From an uncultured SAR86 cluster bacterium (GTDB lineage Bacteria; Pseudomonadota; Gammaproteobacteria; Magnimaribacterales; Magnimaribacteraceae): a stretch of 64,000 bases of DNA. The stretch spans positions 62,001 through 126,000 of the forward strand of contig CACJMO010000002.1 of assembly GCA_902594545.1 (NCBI GenBank), read 5' to 3'. This document shows, in pieces, positions 45,668-55,532 of this stretch; position 1 is the first letter of the stretch, and each line of letters starts with the position of its first letter. The position numbers were made by a program, and so were the translations under genes. The notes under the pieces are model-generated. The model was not told where the DNA came from. It ran no database searches and was given only the letters and a program-made list of their open reading frames with translations.

Positions 45668-48210
45668 TATTCATCTCCTATGAATTCTTCACTAATAGGC
45701 GCAATGCTAATCAATTTTTCAGAATCTTTCAGTCTAATAACTGTCACTCCTTGAGTATTTCTTCCTATGATATTTACCTCTGATACTCTCGTTCTTACTA
45801 ACATGCCTTTATCAGAGATGAGCATCAATTCATCATCTTCATTTACTTGGGCAGCACCTATCAATTGTCCATTTCTTTCTGATATTTGCATCGCAATGAC
45901 ACCTTTAGCGCCTCTTCTGGTCTTTCTAAAATCAGAAGATTTAGATCGTTTACCATAACCATTCTCACTAACAGTGAATATAGATGTGTTTTCTTCAGGG
46001 ACAATAAGAGAAATAACTTGCTGATCTTTATCTAGTTTAATACCTCTTACTCCTTTAGCAGTTCTACCCATAGACCTAACTTCAGTCTCTGAAAAATGAG
46101 CCGCCTTTCCTGCATTGGTAACCAACATTACAAACTTGCTACCATCTGTTACTGTTGTACCCACAAGTTCATCACCCTCAAGCAGCGTTATGGCCCTTTT
46201 ACCCCCTTTTCTTTGATTTTGAAACTCAGTTAGAACTGTTTTCTTAATTGTTCCTCCCTTCGTTGCCATGAGGATAAAATGCTTATCATCATACTCTTCT
46301 ACAGGCACCATGCTTGTAATTCGTTCACCTTCATTTAGCTGAATTAGATTAACAAGAGGACGTCCTTTAGCTGCCCTACCAGCTGACGGAATTTCATAGA
46401 CTTTTAGCCAATAAACTTGACCAAGATTCGAAAAGCAAAGCAGAGTTGTATGAGTATTTGCTACCAAAAGTTGTTCAACAAAATCTTCATCCTTTACAGA
46501 GGCAGCAGTTTTTCCTGTTCCTCCCCTTCTTTGAGCTCTGTACTCTTCCAGAGGCTGAGTTTTTGCATATCCTTCATGAGATATAGTCACAACTCTATCT
46601 TCAGGTGTAATAAGATCAGCTTCTGTTAGGTCAGCTGCAGAATCTTGTATCTCTGTTCTTCGATCATCCTTATATTTTTCTTGTACTTCCTTGAGCTCAT
46701 CTTTCACAACTTCGATTAAACGATCTGAATCTCCTAATATTTCAAGCAAGTAAGTTATATGTTCAATTATCTCTTCATACTCTTTAATTAATTTATCCTG
46801 CTCAAGACCTGTGAGCCTTTGAAGCCTCATATCTAAAATGGCTTGAGCCTGCTGTTCTGATAATTGATAAGTTTTACCAATCAACCCTACAGATGTATCT
46901 GTGACATCAATCTTGCAAGCATCGGGCCCAGCTTTTTCTAGCATTGCTATAATTTTTCCTGGTTTCCATTTTTTAGACAGTAATTTCTTTTTAGCTTCAG
47001 AGCCTTCTTTTGATTTTTTGATCAGTTCGATCATTTCATCTATGTTAGCCAGAGCAATTGTCAAACCCTCCAAGATATGACCTCTTTCTTTGGCCTTTCT
47101 TAAATCAAAAAATGTTCTTCTGGATACAACTTCTTTTCTATGATTAAAGAAAACTGAGAGTATAGATTTCAAGTTAAGAAGTTTTGGCTCTCCATCTATT
47201 AATGCAACATTATTTATTCCAAAAACAGTTTGCATTTGCGTTTGAGAATATAGATTGTTCAGAACTACATCAGGGATCTGTCCAGATTTGAGTTCGATAA
47301 CTACTCTGACACCATCTTTGTCGGACTCATCTCTTATATCTCTAATACCCTCTAATTTCTTATCTCTAGATAACTCAGCAATTTTTTCTATCAATCTTGC
47401 TTTAACAACTTGATAAGGCATCTCAGTTATAATTATCTTAGCCTTGTCTTTTTCTTCATCTTCGAACTCAGTTTTTGCTCTAATTTTTACTCTTCCCCTA
47501 CCAGTTTCATAAGCACTAACGATTCCAGCTTTACCATTGATTATTGCACCTGTTGGAAAATCAGGACCTGGGATGTACTCCATTAACTCCTGAACAGTTA
47601 TTTCGGGATTATCGATGAAAGCCAAACAAGCTGAGAGAGATTCATTTAGATTATGCGGAGCCATATTTGTGGCCATACCTACAGCTATACCTGCCGAACC
47701 ATTTACAAGCATGTTGGGAATTTTTGTAGGAAGCACTTCGGGCATCATTTCAGTGCCATCATAATTCTCTACGTAATCTACTGTTTCCTTTTCTAAATCA
47801 GCCAATAATTCTTGAGAAATTTTAGCCATTCGAACTTCTGTATATCGTTGAGCAGCTGGTCCATCACCATCCATTGAACCGAAATTTCCTTGCCCATCAA
47901 CTAGGGGGTATCTCAAAGACCACCACTGCGCCATTCTTACAATTGTTTCATAAGCAGCGCTGTCACCATGAGGATGGTACTTACCAATCACGTCACCAAC
48001 TATTCTTGCTGATTTTTTGTGTGGTCTACCGAAGTCATTATTAAGGACATGCATGGCATATAAAACCCTTCTATGAACTGGCTTTAAGCCATCTCTAGCA
48101 TCTGGCAAGGCTCTGCCAACAATTACACTCATTGCGTAGTCCAGATAAGACTGTTTGAGTTCTTTTCCTATATCAACAGGTACAATTTCCTTGGCAGCTA
48201 TTTCGCTCAT
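45667..48210 (-). CDS. gyrA: DNA gyrase subunit A
   Basis: [62 protein letters not shown] GyrA-box-like. Confidence 0.99.
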   Translation of the reverse strand: MSEIAAKEIVPVDIGKELKQSYLDYAMSVIVGRALPDARDGLKPVHRRVLYAMHVLNNDFGRPHKKSARIVGDVIGKYHPHGDSAAYETIVRMAQWWSLRYPLVDGQGNFGSMDGDGPAAQRYTEVRMAKISQELLADLEKETVDYVENYDGTEMMPEVLPTKIPNMLVNGSAGIAVGMATNMAPHNLNESLSACLAFIDNPEITVQELMEYIPGPDFPTGAIINGKAGIVSAYETGRGRVKIRAKTEFEDEEKDKAKIIITEMPYQVVKARLIEKIAELSRDKKLEGIRDIRDESDKDGVRVVIELKSGQIPDVVLNNLYSQTQMQTVFGINNVALIDGEPKLLNLKSILSVFFNHRKEVVSRRTFFDLRKAKERGHILEGLTIALANIDEMIELIKKSKEGSEAKKKLLSKKWKPGKIIAMLEKAGPDACKIDVTDTSVGLIGKTYQLSEQQAQAILDMRLQRLTGLEQDKLIKEYEEIIEHITYLLEILGDSDRLIEVVKDELKEVQEKYKDDRRTEIQDSAADLTEADLITPEDRVVTISHEGYAKTQPLEEYRAQRRGGTGKTAASVKDEDFVEQLLVANTHTTLLCFSNLGQVYWLKVYEIPSAGRAAKGRPLVNLIQLNEGERITSMVPVEEYDDKHFILMATKGGTIKKTVLTEFQNQRKGGKRAITLLEGDELVGTTVTDGSKFVMLVTNAGKAAHFSETEVRSMGRTAKGVRGIKLDKDQQVISLIVPEENTSIFTVSENGYGKRSKSSDFRKTRRGAKGVIAMQISERNGQLIGAAQVNEDDELMLISDKGMLVRTRVSEVNIIGRNTQGVTVIRLKDSEKLISIAPISEEFIGDE

Positions 48211-48306
48211 AACTTATGTCCGAATGTTTAATTTAATTGAGAAAAAAGGAGATAATATTTCAAAAGAAATCCTTAATTTTTGGTGTTTTTTATGCAATAT
48301 CAACTT

Positions 48307-48331
48307 AGGTCGATTTTAACATAATCGACCT
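48307..48331. repeat. Perfect inverted repeat in the gyrA-pntB intergenic region
   Basis: AGGTCGATT-TTAACAT-AATCGACCT (9-bp arms, 7-nt loop); no long T-run follows on the minus strand. Confidence 0.6.
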
Positions 48332-48366
48332 TAAAAATCGCCGAAAAAAGCTGGAAAAAAGGTGAA

Positions 48367-49752
48367 TTAGCCCTTAAATTCTGATACTAAACTAGATACC
48401 ATCTCTTTAGCATCACCAAAGAGCATTCTGGTGTTAGATTTAAAGAATAACGGGTTCTGTATGCCAGCAAATCCTGATGCCATGGAGCGTTTTAGAACGA
48501 ATACTGTTTTAGAATTATCTACCTCAATAATTGGCATTCCATAGATAGGACTTCCTTCATTATCTTTAGCGTCTGGATTAACTACATCATTAGCCCCTAT
48601 AACCATACATACATCAACTGTTTCCATGATTGGATTCACGTCTTCAGGTTCGACCAAGACATCATAGGAAACATTAGCTTCGGCTAAAAGAACATTCATG
48701 TGGCCAGGCATCCTACCTGCAACAGGATGTATGGCATATTTTACTTCAGCCCCATTTTCTTCTAAAAGTTCACCCAGTTCACGAACAGTATGTTGCGCCT
48801 GTGCTACCGCCATTCCATATCCTGGAACAATTAAAACCGAAGAGGCTGCTTCAAGAATAAGATATGCGTCCTCTGCAGAGATAGGTTTTACTTCTCCTTG
48901 TTCTTGAGCTGATTCACCTGATGGATCAGGAGCTGCACCAAAGCCGCTGAATAAGACATTTGCAAGGGACCTGTTCATCGCTTTACACATAATGTTGGTT
49001 AAGATTAAACCACTTGCCCCAACTAACGCTCCTGCAACTATGAGGACATTATTGAGTATCACAAAACCTGCAGCACATGCAGCCAGTCCTGAAAAACTAT
49101 TTAAGAGAGCAATAACTACAGGCATATCGGCTCCGCCAATAGGAATTACAAACAAGACTCCTAAAATAAATGCTAAACCAATTAATAATAAGAGCGTTTG
49201 CTCTGAACTGATAAAGCCTTGTATAAACAACATGTTTATACCAACCAGCAAAATGGCAAAAAGAAGAATTCCATTTACAAACTGTTGGCCTTTATAGAGA
49301 TAAGGTTTACCGGAAATCGTTTCGGAAAGTTTTCCATAGGCTATGATACTTCCGGTAAAAGTAATTCCTCCAATAAGAACTGTAAGAAATATAGCCCCTA
49401 AAAAGGCAGGATTATCAAAAGCTCCAGATACGTACTCTGCAGAACCAACCAAGAGACTAGCTATTCCTCCAAACCCATTAAAAATAGCTACCATTTCTGG
49501 CATTGAAGTCATCTTTACTCTGGTTGCTGCAAAAAAACCAACCAAACTTCCAGCTACCAATGCTCCTGCTATGTATCGATAATCAATAATATTCTGATCT
49601 AATAAGGTAATAAGAACTGCCAATAACATTCCAGAGGAAGATAAAAAGTTTCCTCGTCTAGCTGTATCAGGAGAACCGAGCATTTTCAGCCCAACAATGA
49701 ACAATATCGAAGATGCTATATAGGATAAATTGACTAGTATTGAAATATCCAT
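48367..49752 (-). CDS. pntB: NAD(P) transhydrogenase subunit beta
   Basis: VPGYGMAVAQAQHTVRELGELLEENGAEVKYAIHPVAGRMPGHMNVLLAEANV; GANDVVNPDA; KRSMASGFAG. Confidence 0.97.
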   Translation of the reverse strand: MDISILVNLSYIASSILFIVGLKMLGSPDTARRGNFLSSSGMLLAVLITLLDQNIIDYRYIAGALVAGSLVGFFAATRVKMTSMPEMVAIFNGFGGIASLLVGSAEYVSGAFDNPAFLGAIFLTVLIGGITFTGSIIAYGKLSETISGKPYLYKGQQFVNGILLFAILLVGINMLFIQGFISSEQTLLLLIGLAFILGVLFVIPIGGADMPVVIALLNSFSGLAACAAGFVILNNVLIVAGALVGASGLILTNIMCKAMNRSLANVLFSGFGAAPDPSGESAQEQGEVKPISAEDAYLILEAASSVLIVPGYGMAVAQAQHTVRELGELLEENGAEVKYAIHPVAGRMPGHMNVLLAEANVSYDVLVEPEDVNPIMETVDVCMVIGANDVVNPDAKDNEGSPIYGMPIIEVDNSKTVFVLKRSMASGFAGIQNPLFFKSNTRMLFGDAKEMVSSLVSEFKG

Positions 49753-49754
49753 AT

Positions 49755-50033
49755 CTATTTTTTCTTGAACATGCCAAGCATTCTGTTTGTTACCAGATAA
49801 CCACCCACCACATTTATAGAAGCAAAAAATACTGCTGCAGTACCAAGTGCTATGGTGACGAATTCAGAAGATCCGGATGATAATATTGCACCGACAAGGG
49901 TGATACCCGATATTGCATTCGCACCTGACATAAGAGGTGTATGAAGAGTAGAGGGAACTTTAGTAATTAATTCTACACCCAAAAAAATGGATAAAACTAA
50001 AATAAAGATTAACAATATGATTTGGCTTTCCAT
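49755..50033 (-). CDS. NAD(P) transhydrogenase alpha subunit, separate transmembrane part
   Basis: VELITKVPSTLHTPLMSGANAISGITLVGA, 92 aa, between pntB and the soluble alpha domain. Confidence 0.93.
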   Translation of the reverse strand: MESQIILLIFILVLSIFLGVELITKVPSTLHTPLMSGANAISGITLVGAILSSGSSEFVTIALGTAAVFFASINVVGGYLVTNRMLGMFKKK

Positions 50034-50042
50034 GCTTTGTTC

Positions 50043-51161
50043 CTATTTAATAGCTTCGTTTACAACCTCACCCTGATGAGTGATAACACACCCTTTTAGA
50101 ATCTCATCTTCTAGATCAAAGTTAAGGCTTTTTTGTTCTTTATCCCAAAACTCTTCAATCATGTTGTAAAGATTATTACCAAAAACCTGTGAAGCATCTC
50201 TTGCTACCTCACCAGGCAAATTAGACATGCCTATGATAGTAATACCATTATGGAATACGTATTCATCGTTTTTCGAACCTTCAACATTTCCACCCGTAGC
50301 TACAGCCATGTCAACAATAACACTCCCAGGCTGCATTGCGTCAACCATATCTTGAGTAATGATTCTTGGAGCTGGTCTTCCAAATACCTGAGCTGTAGTA
50401 ATAATTACATCCGACTGCGAACATATTTTTTTCATGCCTTCTTGTTGCATTTTGATTTGCTCAGAAGTTAACTCTTTTGCATATCCTTGTTCGGTTTCTT
50501 CAGTCTCGCCTATATCTATTTTTACAAATTTAGCTCCTAATGATTTTACCTGCTCTTCAACAACCGGTCTGGTATCAAATGCCTCAACTCGAGCTCCCAA
50601 TCTTTTCGCAGTTGCTATAGCCTGCAATCCTGCAACACCTACTCCCACAACAAACACTCTAGCAGGAGAAATTGTTCCTGCAGCAGTCATCATCATAGGA
50701 AAAGATTTAGAAAGTGTTCTTGATGCTTCTATAACAGCAGAATAACCTGCTAAATTTGCTTGTGAACTCAATGCATCCATTTTTTGTGCACGAGTTATCC
50801 TAGGTACCAGCTCCATACTGATAGAGCTAACGTTTGCAGAAGCTAACTCAGCAACGAGGTCAGACTCGTTAAAAGGATCCAAAAAGCTGATAAAAATTGA
50901 GTCTTTTTTCAGCTCACTCACTTGATTGGCATTAGGTTTATTTATCTTGCAAATCACATCTGCAGTTTTGAAGCCTTCATTGCCTTCAGGGCAGATTCTT
51001 GCACCAACTTCTGCATATAAATCATCTGCTATGAAAACTTTATCGCCTAATCCGGACTCAATTGTTACCTCTATGCCTAAATCGATAAATTTTTTAGCAA
51101 CTTCAGGTAAAATGGTCGCGCGTATTTCGTTTGTCTCTTCTTTAGGAAAGAATATTTGCAT
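50043..51161 (-). CDS. pntA: NAD(P) transhydrogenase alpha subunit, soluble NAD-binding domain
   Basis: PKEETNEIRATILPEVAKKFIDLG; VFVVGVGVAGLQAIATAKRLGARVEAFDTRP; VDMAVATGGNVEGS. Confidence 0.96.
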   Translation of the reverse strand: MQIFFPKEETNEIRATILPEVAKKFIDLGIEVTIESGLGDKVFIADDLYAEVGARICPEGNEGFKTADVICKINKPNANQVSELKKDSIFISFLDPFNESDLVAELASANVSSISMELVPRITRAQKMDALSSQANLAGYSAVIEASRTLSKSFPMMMTAAGTISPARVFVVGVGVAGLQAIATAKRLGARVEAFDTRPVVEEQVKSLGAKFVKIDIGETEETEQGYAKELTSEQIKMQQEGMKKICSQSDVIITTAQVFGRPAPRIITQDMVDAMQPGSVIVDMAVATGGNVEGSKNDEYVFHNGITIIGMSNLPGEVARDASQVFGNNLYNMIEEFWDKEQKSLNFDLEDEILKGCVITHQGEVVNEAIK

Positions 51162-51215
51162 AATAATTTTGACTCGGAAAGTTTGTCATTAACAGTTTAA
51201 TGAAAAAATTAGACT

Positions 51216-51926
51216 ATGAACATAAAAAATTTAGACCATGATGAAGTAAAAAAATTTGATGACCTGGCGGCTAAATGGTGGGATCCAGATGGAGAATTTA
51301 AACCGCTTCATCAAATTAACCCCCTTAGAGTTGGCTTCATAAATGAGCGAGCAAATTTGGAAGGCATTAAAGTCTTAGATGTAGGATGTGGAGGCGGAAT
51401 CTTGGCTGAAGCTCTGAACAAACTTGGAGCGCAAGTCACAGGGATCGATGCTTCTGAACAAACAATCGGTGTAGCGCAAAACCATTCGAATGCAGTTGGA
51501 AGCGATGTCTCATACTATCAAACTACAATTGAAGAATTTATAGCAAACAAACCTGAAGAAAAATTTGATGTGATCACCTGTCTAGAAATGCTTGAACATG
51601 TTCCTTCTCCTGGAGAGATTATTAAAACTTGTTCAACCATATTGAAAGATGATGGCGATATTTTCTTTTCAACAATTAATAGAAATCCTAGGTCATATCT
51701 ATTCGCGATAGTCGGAGCTGAATATATTTTGAACCTCTTGCCAAAAGGAACTCATGACTACCAGAAATTTATTAAACCTTCCGAGCTAGCAAAATGGATT
51801 AGAGATGCAAGATTGTCTCAAATAGAAACCATAGGATTGAGTTATAACCCCATCACAGACAATTATTGGCTAGGTAAAGACATACAAGTCAACTATATGG
51901 TTCATGCCAAGAAGGAAGCAAATTGA
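51216..51926 (+). CDS. ubiG: Ubiquinone biosynthesis O-methyltransferase
   Basis: FDDLAAKWWDPDGEFKPLHQINPLRVGFI; VLDVGCGGGILAEALNKLGAQVTGID. Confidence 0.97.
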   Translation: MNIKNLDHDEVKKFDDLAAKWWDPDGEFKPLHQINPLRVGFINERANLEGIKVLDVGCGGGILAEALNKLGAQVTGIDASEQTIGVAQNHSNAVGSDVSYYQTTIEEFIANKPEEKFDVITCLEMLEHVPSPGEIIKTCSTILKDDGDIFFSTINRNPRSYLFAIVGAEYILNLLPKGTHDYQKFIKPSELAKWIRDARLSQIETIGLSYNPITDNYWLGKDIQVNYMVHAKKEAN

Positions 51927-52579
51927 ATAAGATAGAGCTCTTTGCTTTTGACTTAGACGGTACCCTCTTAGACACTGCTCCTGACTTTTATAAATCAGTA
52001 AATATATTAAGACAAAAATATGACTTGGATACTGCTGATTATGATCAAGTTAGAACTAGGGTATCTCAAGGTGCAGCAAGTCTTGCAGCTTATGCCTTGG
52101 GACTGGAGAAAGACGCAGAAGAGGTTATCGAATTTCATAGACAAGAGCTACTAGAAATATACGAGGGGTGTTGTTTGGATGAAACGATACCTTTTGAAGG
52201 AATAGATAAAGTTTTAGATCAACTTAATGATATGGAAATTAAATGGGGAATAATTACCAACAAACCTAGAAGATTTGCGGAAAGTATTGTCGACAATAAG
52301 CTCAATATTTACAAAACTCCCTTCTTGATTTGTCCTGATGATGTGGGAGTCAGGAAGCCTGAGCCAGATGGCTTATTGCACGCGCTGAAAATTTCTAACT
52401 CTTCGCCAAAAAATAGTATTTACATAGGCGATCATGCAATTGATATTGAAGCTGGTAAGCGAGCAAAGATGATAACAGGTGCAGCAGCTTATGGTTACGT
52501 ACCGCTCGAAGATAGTGTTATTAATTGGGAAGCACATCATATCTTTCAAAACCCTATGGCAATAACCAGCCTAATATAA
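51923..52579 (+). CDS. gph: HAD hydrolase, phosphoglycolate phosphatase
   Basis: FAFDLDGTLLDTAPDF; ITNKPRRFAE; KPEPDGLLHAL; IYIGDHAIDIEAGKRA. Confidence 0.9.
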   Translation: MNKIELFAFDLDGTLLDTAPDFYKSVNILRQKYDLDTADYDQVRTRVSQGAASLAAYALGLEKDAEEVIEFHRQELLEIYEGCCLDETIPFEGIDKVLDQLNDMEIKWGIITNKPRRFAESIVDNKLNIYKTPFLICPDDVGVRKPEPDGLLHALKISNSSPKNSIYIGDHAIDIEAGKRAKMITGAAAYGYVPLEDSVINWEAHHIFQNPMAITSLI

Positions 52580-52581
52580 AA

Positions 52582-53334
52582 ATGCTAGATTTTAAAAAAC
52601 ATCAAATCCCCTCTGATTCACTTAAGGGTAAAGCTATTGTTATAACTGGCGCTGGATCTGGGATCGGCAGAGAGGTAGCTAAATGCTATTCAAAGTTTGG
52701 AGCAAATCTAATTTTATTAAGCAAAAGCCAAGATAAACTTGAAACTCTTTACGATGAGCTAACACCTTATGGTAATAATGTTGCTATTCAGCCGATTGAC
52801 TTCTCTTTGGTCAAAGAAAAGGACTACATAGATATAGTTAAAGCCATTAAAGAAGAGTATCCAAAAATAAACGGACTTGTGAACAATGCCGGAATATTAG
52901 GAGAAAAAAAATCTATCGAACAATTTGATTACAAAACTTGGAGAGAAGTTCAAAGAGTTAATCTTGATGCAGGCTTTTTACTCTCGAAACATCTTTTACC
53001 GTTGATGAAAAAATCAAAAAACAGTTCAATTATTTTCACCTCATCAGGTGTAGGGAGAATTGGAAAAGCTTATTGGGGAGCCTATTCTGTGAGTAAATTT
53101 GCTACAGAAGGATTGATGCAAATACTTTCTGAAGAACTACAAAATACCTCATCCGTAAGGGTGAACTGTATCAACCCAGGAGCAGTAAGAACAAAAATGA
53201 GAGAATCTGCTTATCCTGCTGAAGACCCGGAGAGCAACCCATTGGCGTCAGAGATCATGACACCTTATTTGTTTCTTATGTCAGACATAAGTGAAGATAT
53301 TACTGGTCACTCAATTGACGCTCAAGAGAACTGA
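52582..53334 (+). CDS. SDR oxidoreductase (YciK-like)
   Basis: KAIVITGAGSGIGREVAKCYSKFGANLILLSKSQDKL; VNNAGILGE; YSVSKFA. Start moved to MLDFKKH (52582), just after the gph stop, instead of ORF-track 52525. Confidence 0.9.
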   Translation: MLDFKKHQIPSDSLKGKAIVITGAGSGIGREVAKCYSKFGANLILLSKSQDKLETLYDELTPYGNNVAIQPIDFSLVKEKDYIDIVKAIKEEYPKINGLVNNAGILGEKKSIEQFDYKTWREVQRVNLDAGFLLSKHLLPLMKKSKNSSIIFTSSGVGRIGKAYWGAYSVSKFATEGLMQILSEELQNTSSVRVNCINPGAVRTKMRESAYPAEDPESNPLASEIMTPYLFLMSDISEDITGHSIDAQEN

Positions 53335-54037
53335 TCTCGCTCTTGGAGAGTTCTTTAAATGCACCCTGCTTTAAATTAGCAGGTAGAAATAAATTACCGT
53401 ATCTGACTCTTTTGAGCCTTGAGATCTCTAAACCTTGACTCTCCCATAATCTTCTAACCTCACGAGTACGTCCTTCCATAATAACCATAGCAAACCATTG
53501 GTTGGTATTACCTTTTCTGCCTCCCTGAACATCCGTAAATTTTGCAAGTCCGTCTTCAAGCATTATGCCGCTAACTAAATTTTGAAGAATTGCATCAGTG
53601 ACTTCTCCATGAACTCTTGCAACGTATTCTCTTTCAATTTCTGAAGAAGGATGCATCAAATCATTTGCAAAAGAACCATCATTAGTAAAAAGAATAAGAC
53701 CAGAAGTATTAATATCTAATCTGCCAACCGAAACCCATCTTCCTGATTTTAACTTGGGCAAAGTATCAAAAATTGTTCTTTTGTGATCAGGGTCTTTTCT
53801 TGAAGAAATCTCGCCAACTTTTTTGTTGTACATGAGAACTCTTTTCTTCTTAGGATCTTTTTTACTTAGTTTGATAGACCGACCATCAACCTCAAAAATA
53901 TCGTTCTCTGTCACAAGCTGCCCTATGGAGGCAAGTTGACCATTTACAAAGACTTTTCTTTGTCTAATAAGAGTCTCTAAACCTCGTCTAGATCCTATTC
54001 CATGATCTGCGAGGATCTTGTGGATCCTAGTTTTCAA
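53300..54037 (-). CDS. rluB: 23S rRNA pseudouridine synthase B
   Basis: S4 domain KILADHGIGSRRGLETLIRQRKVFVNGQLA; VGRLDINTSGLILFTNDG; EGRTREVRRLWESQGLEISRLKRVRYG. Confidence 0.95.
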   Translation of the reverse strand: MKTRIHKILADHGIGSRRGLETLIRQRKVFVNGQLASIGQLVTENDIFEVDGRSIKLSKKDPKKKRVLMYNKKVGEISSRKDPDHKRTIFDTLPKLKSGRWVSVGRLDINTSGLILFTNDGSFANDLMHPSSEIEREYVARVHGEVTDAILQNLVSGIMLEDGLAKFTDVQGGRKGNTNQWFAMVIMEGRTREVRRLWESQGLEISRLKRVRYGNLFLPANLKQGAFKELSKSEISSLERQLSDQ

Positions 54038-54040
54038 TTT

Positions 54041-54631
54041 TTAATTTAGCGTTTGAGGGTTTTCATTGCCCTCAGGCGGCTCTATTGGTAATTCTAACTC
54101 TATAGAATCTAAGTCAGGCAATGATGGCAATTCAGGCAACTCCCTCAGGTGTTGTAGTCCGAAGTAGTCCAAAAACTCTTTTGTTGTTGAGTACAAAGAT
54201 GGTCTACCAGGAACATCTCTTTGTCCGACGATCTTGACCCATCCTCTTTCCATTAGACCTCTCATCAGCTGCGTACCAACCGTGACTCCTCTAATTTCTT
54301 CTATTTCTCCTCTTGTGATGGGTTGTTTGTAAGCAATAAGCGAAAGTGTTTCCAGAGTAGCTTTAGAAAATTTCTGAGGACGTTCTTCCCATAATTTAGC
54401 TACATAATTGGATAGACTCTGCTTAACTTGAAGACGATAGCCGCTTGCTACTCTTTTGAGTTCTATACCTCTCTCAATACATCCCTCATCTATTTGATTT
54501 AATGCTGACCTGATCTCTTCTTTAGTAGGCTTTTGATCTTCAAATACTTTGATCATTTCATCTATACTTATGGGTCTTGAAGCAGATAGAAGTAATGCTT
54601 CTAAAATTTCACTTAACTTATTTTCCATCAA
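54041..54631 (-). CDS. scpB: Segregation and condensation protein B
   Basis: LSEILEALLLSASRPISIDEM; ATLETLSLIAYKQPITRGEIEEIRGV; GRPSLYSTTKEFLDYFGL. Confidence 0.96.
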   Translation of the reverse strand: MMENKLSEILEALLLSASRPISIDEMIKVFEDQKPTKEEIRSALNQIDEGCIERGIELKRVASGYRLQVKQSLSNYVAKLWEERPQKFSKATLETLSLIAYKQPITRGEIEEIRGVTVGTQLMRGLMERGWVKIVGQRDVPGRPSLYSTTKEFLDYFGLQHLRELPELPSLPDLDSIELELPIEPPEGNENPQTLN

Positions 54632-55467
54632 TGCACCTCGTCTATTCCCTTTATGTGAATGGGGCCAAATTCCTCGGATTGAACAATCTCTATCAGAGAA
54701 TCTTTCAATAATTCTAATATAGCAAGAAAAGTAACAACGACGCCTATCTTTCCTTCTTTTGCAATAAAAAGCGAAGTAAATTCAATGAAGGATTCGGTTT
54801 TCATGCGCTCTAAAATCTGTGTCATGCGTTCTCTTGTAGAGAGCTCTTCAAAATTAATTAAATGTGCTTGGGATTGGTCGGCTCGTCTCATGACTTCTGC
54901 AAGAGCAAAAGTTAGATCTTCCAAAGGAATATCAATCAGAGGAGTATCGGTAGTGAATTCAGGCAATTTTGCATTGGCTGCGAAGGTTTCCCTGTCTAGT
55001 CTTGGTATCTTATCTATTCTTTCAGCAGCCTCTTTGAACCTTTGGTATTCTTGCAACCTTTTTATTAGTTCTGCACGCGGATCCTCTTCTTCAGTCTCTT
55101 CTTGAGGCCTTGGCAGAAGCATTCTAGATTTAAGCTCAGCTAAGTAAGCTGCCATAACAAGATAATCACCTGCTAATTCAACCTGCATAGCATCCATAAG
55201 CTCTATATAAGACGTATATTGTTCGGTGATTTTGGCAACATTTATATCCAAAATGTCCAGATTCTGTTTTTTTATTAGATACAGCAAGAAGTCTAAGGGT
55301 CCTGCAAAGCTATCCAGTAATACTTCAAGAGCATTTGGAGGCACATACAAGTCTTCAGGAAGAACAGTTTCTTTACCTTTTACAGTCGCTAAGAACATCT
55401 CCTCTTGACGAGGATAAATTTGATTTTCCTCAGTTTTTTGAGGATTTGAGGTCTTTGTATCAACCAT
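54628..55467 (-). CDS. scpA: Segregation and condensation protein A
   Basis: FAGPLDFLLYLIKKQNLDILDINVAKITEQY; LAGDYLVMAAYLAELKSRMLLP. ORF track starts at a TTG (55476); the in-frame ATG at 55467 is more likely. Confidence 0.93.
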   Translation of the reverse strand: MVDTKTSNPQKTEENQIYPRQEEMFLATVKGKETVLPEDLYVPPNALEVLLDSFAGPLDFLLYLIKKQNLDILDINVAKITEQYTSYIELMDAMQVELAGDYLVMAAYLAELKSRMLLPRPQEETEEEDPRAELIKRLQEYQRFKEAAERIDKIPRLDRETFAANAKLPEFTTDTPLIDIPLEDLTFALAEVMRRADQSQAHLINFEELSTRERMTQILERMKTESFIEFTSLFIAKEGKIGVVVTFLAILELLKDSLIEIVQSEEFGPIHIKGIDEVH

Positions 55468-55532
55468 TTTTACCAATACTTTCGTATTGGGCCTATATTA
55501 TAGACATATATGTTGAAGTAAGGAAATAAAGA

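Noticed and set aside
45667-48210. gyr[14 protein letters not shown] considered as a quinolone-resistance substitution (Glu at the E. coli Asp87 position)
   Set aside because: Ser at the key position is retained and Glu at this site occurs as wild type in many bacteria.
48992-49582. Several overlapping plus-strand ORFs inside pntB
   Set aside because: Shadow frames over a membrane-protein gene.
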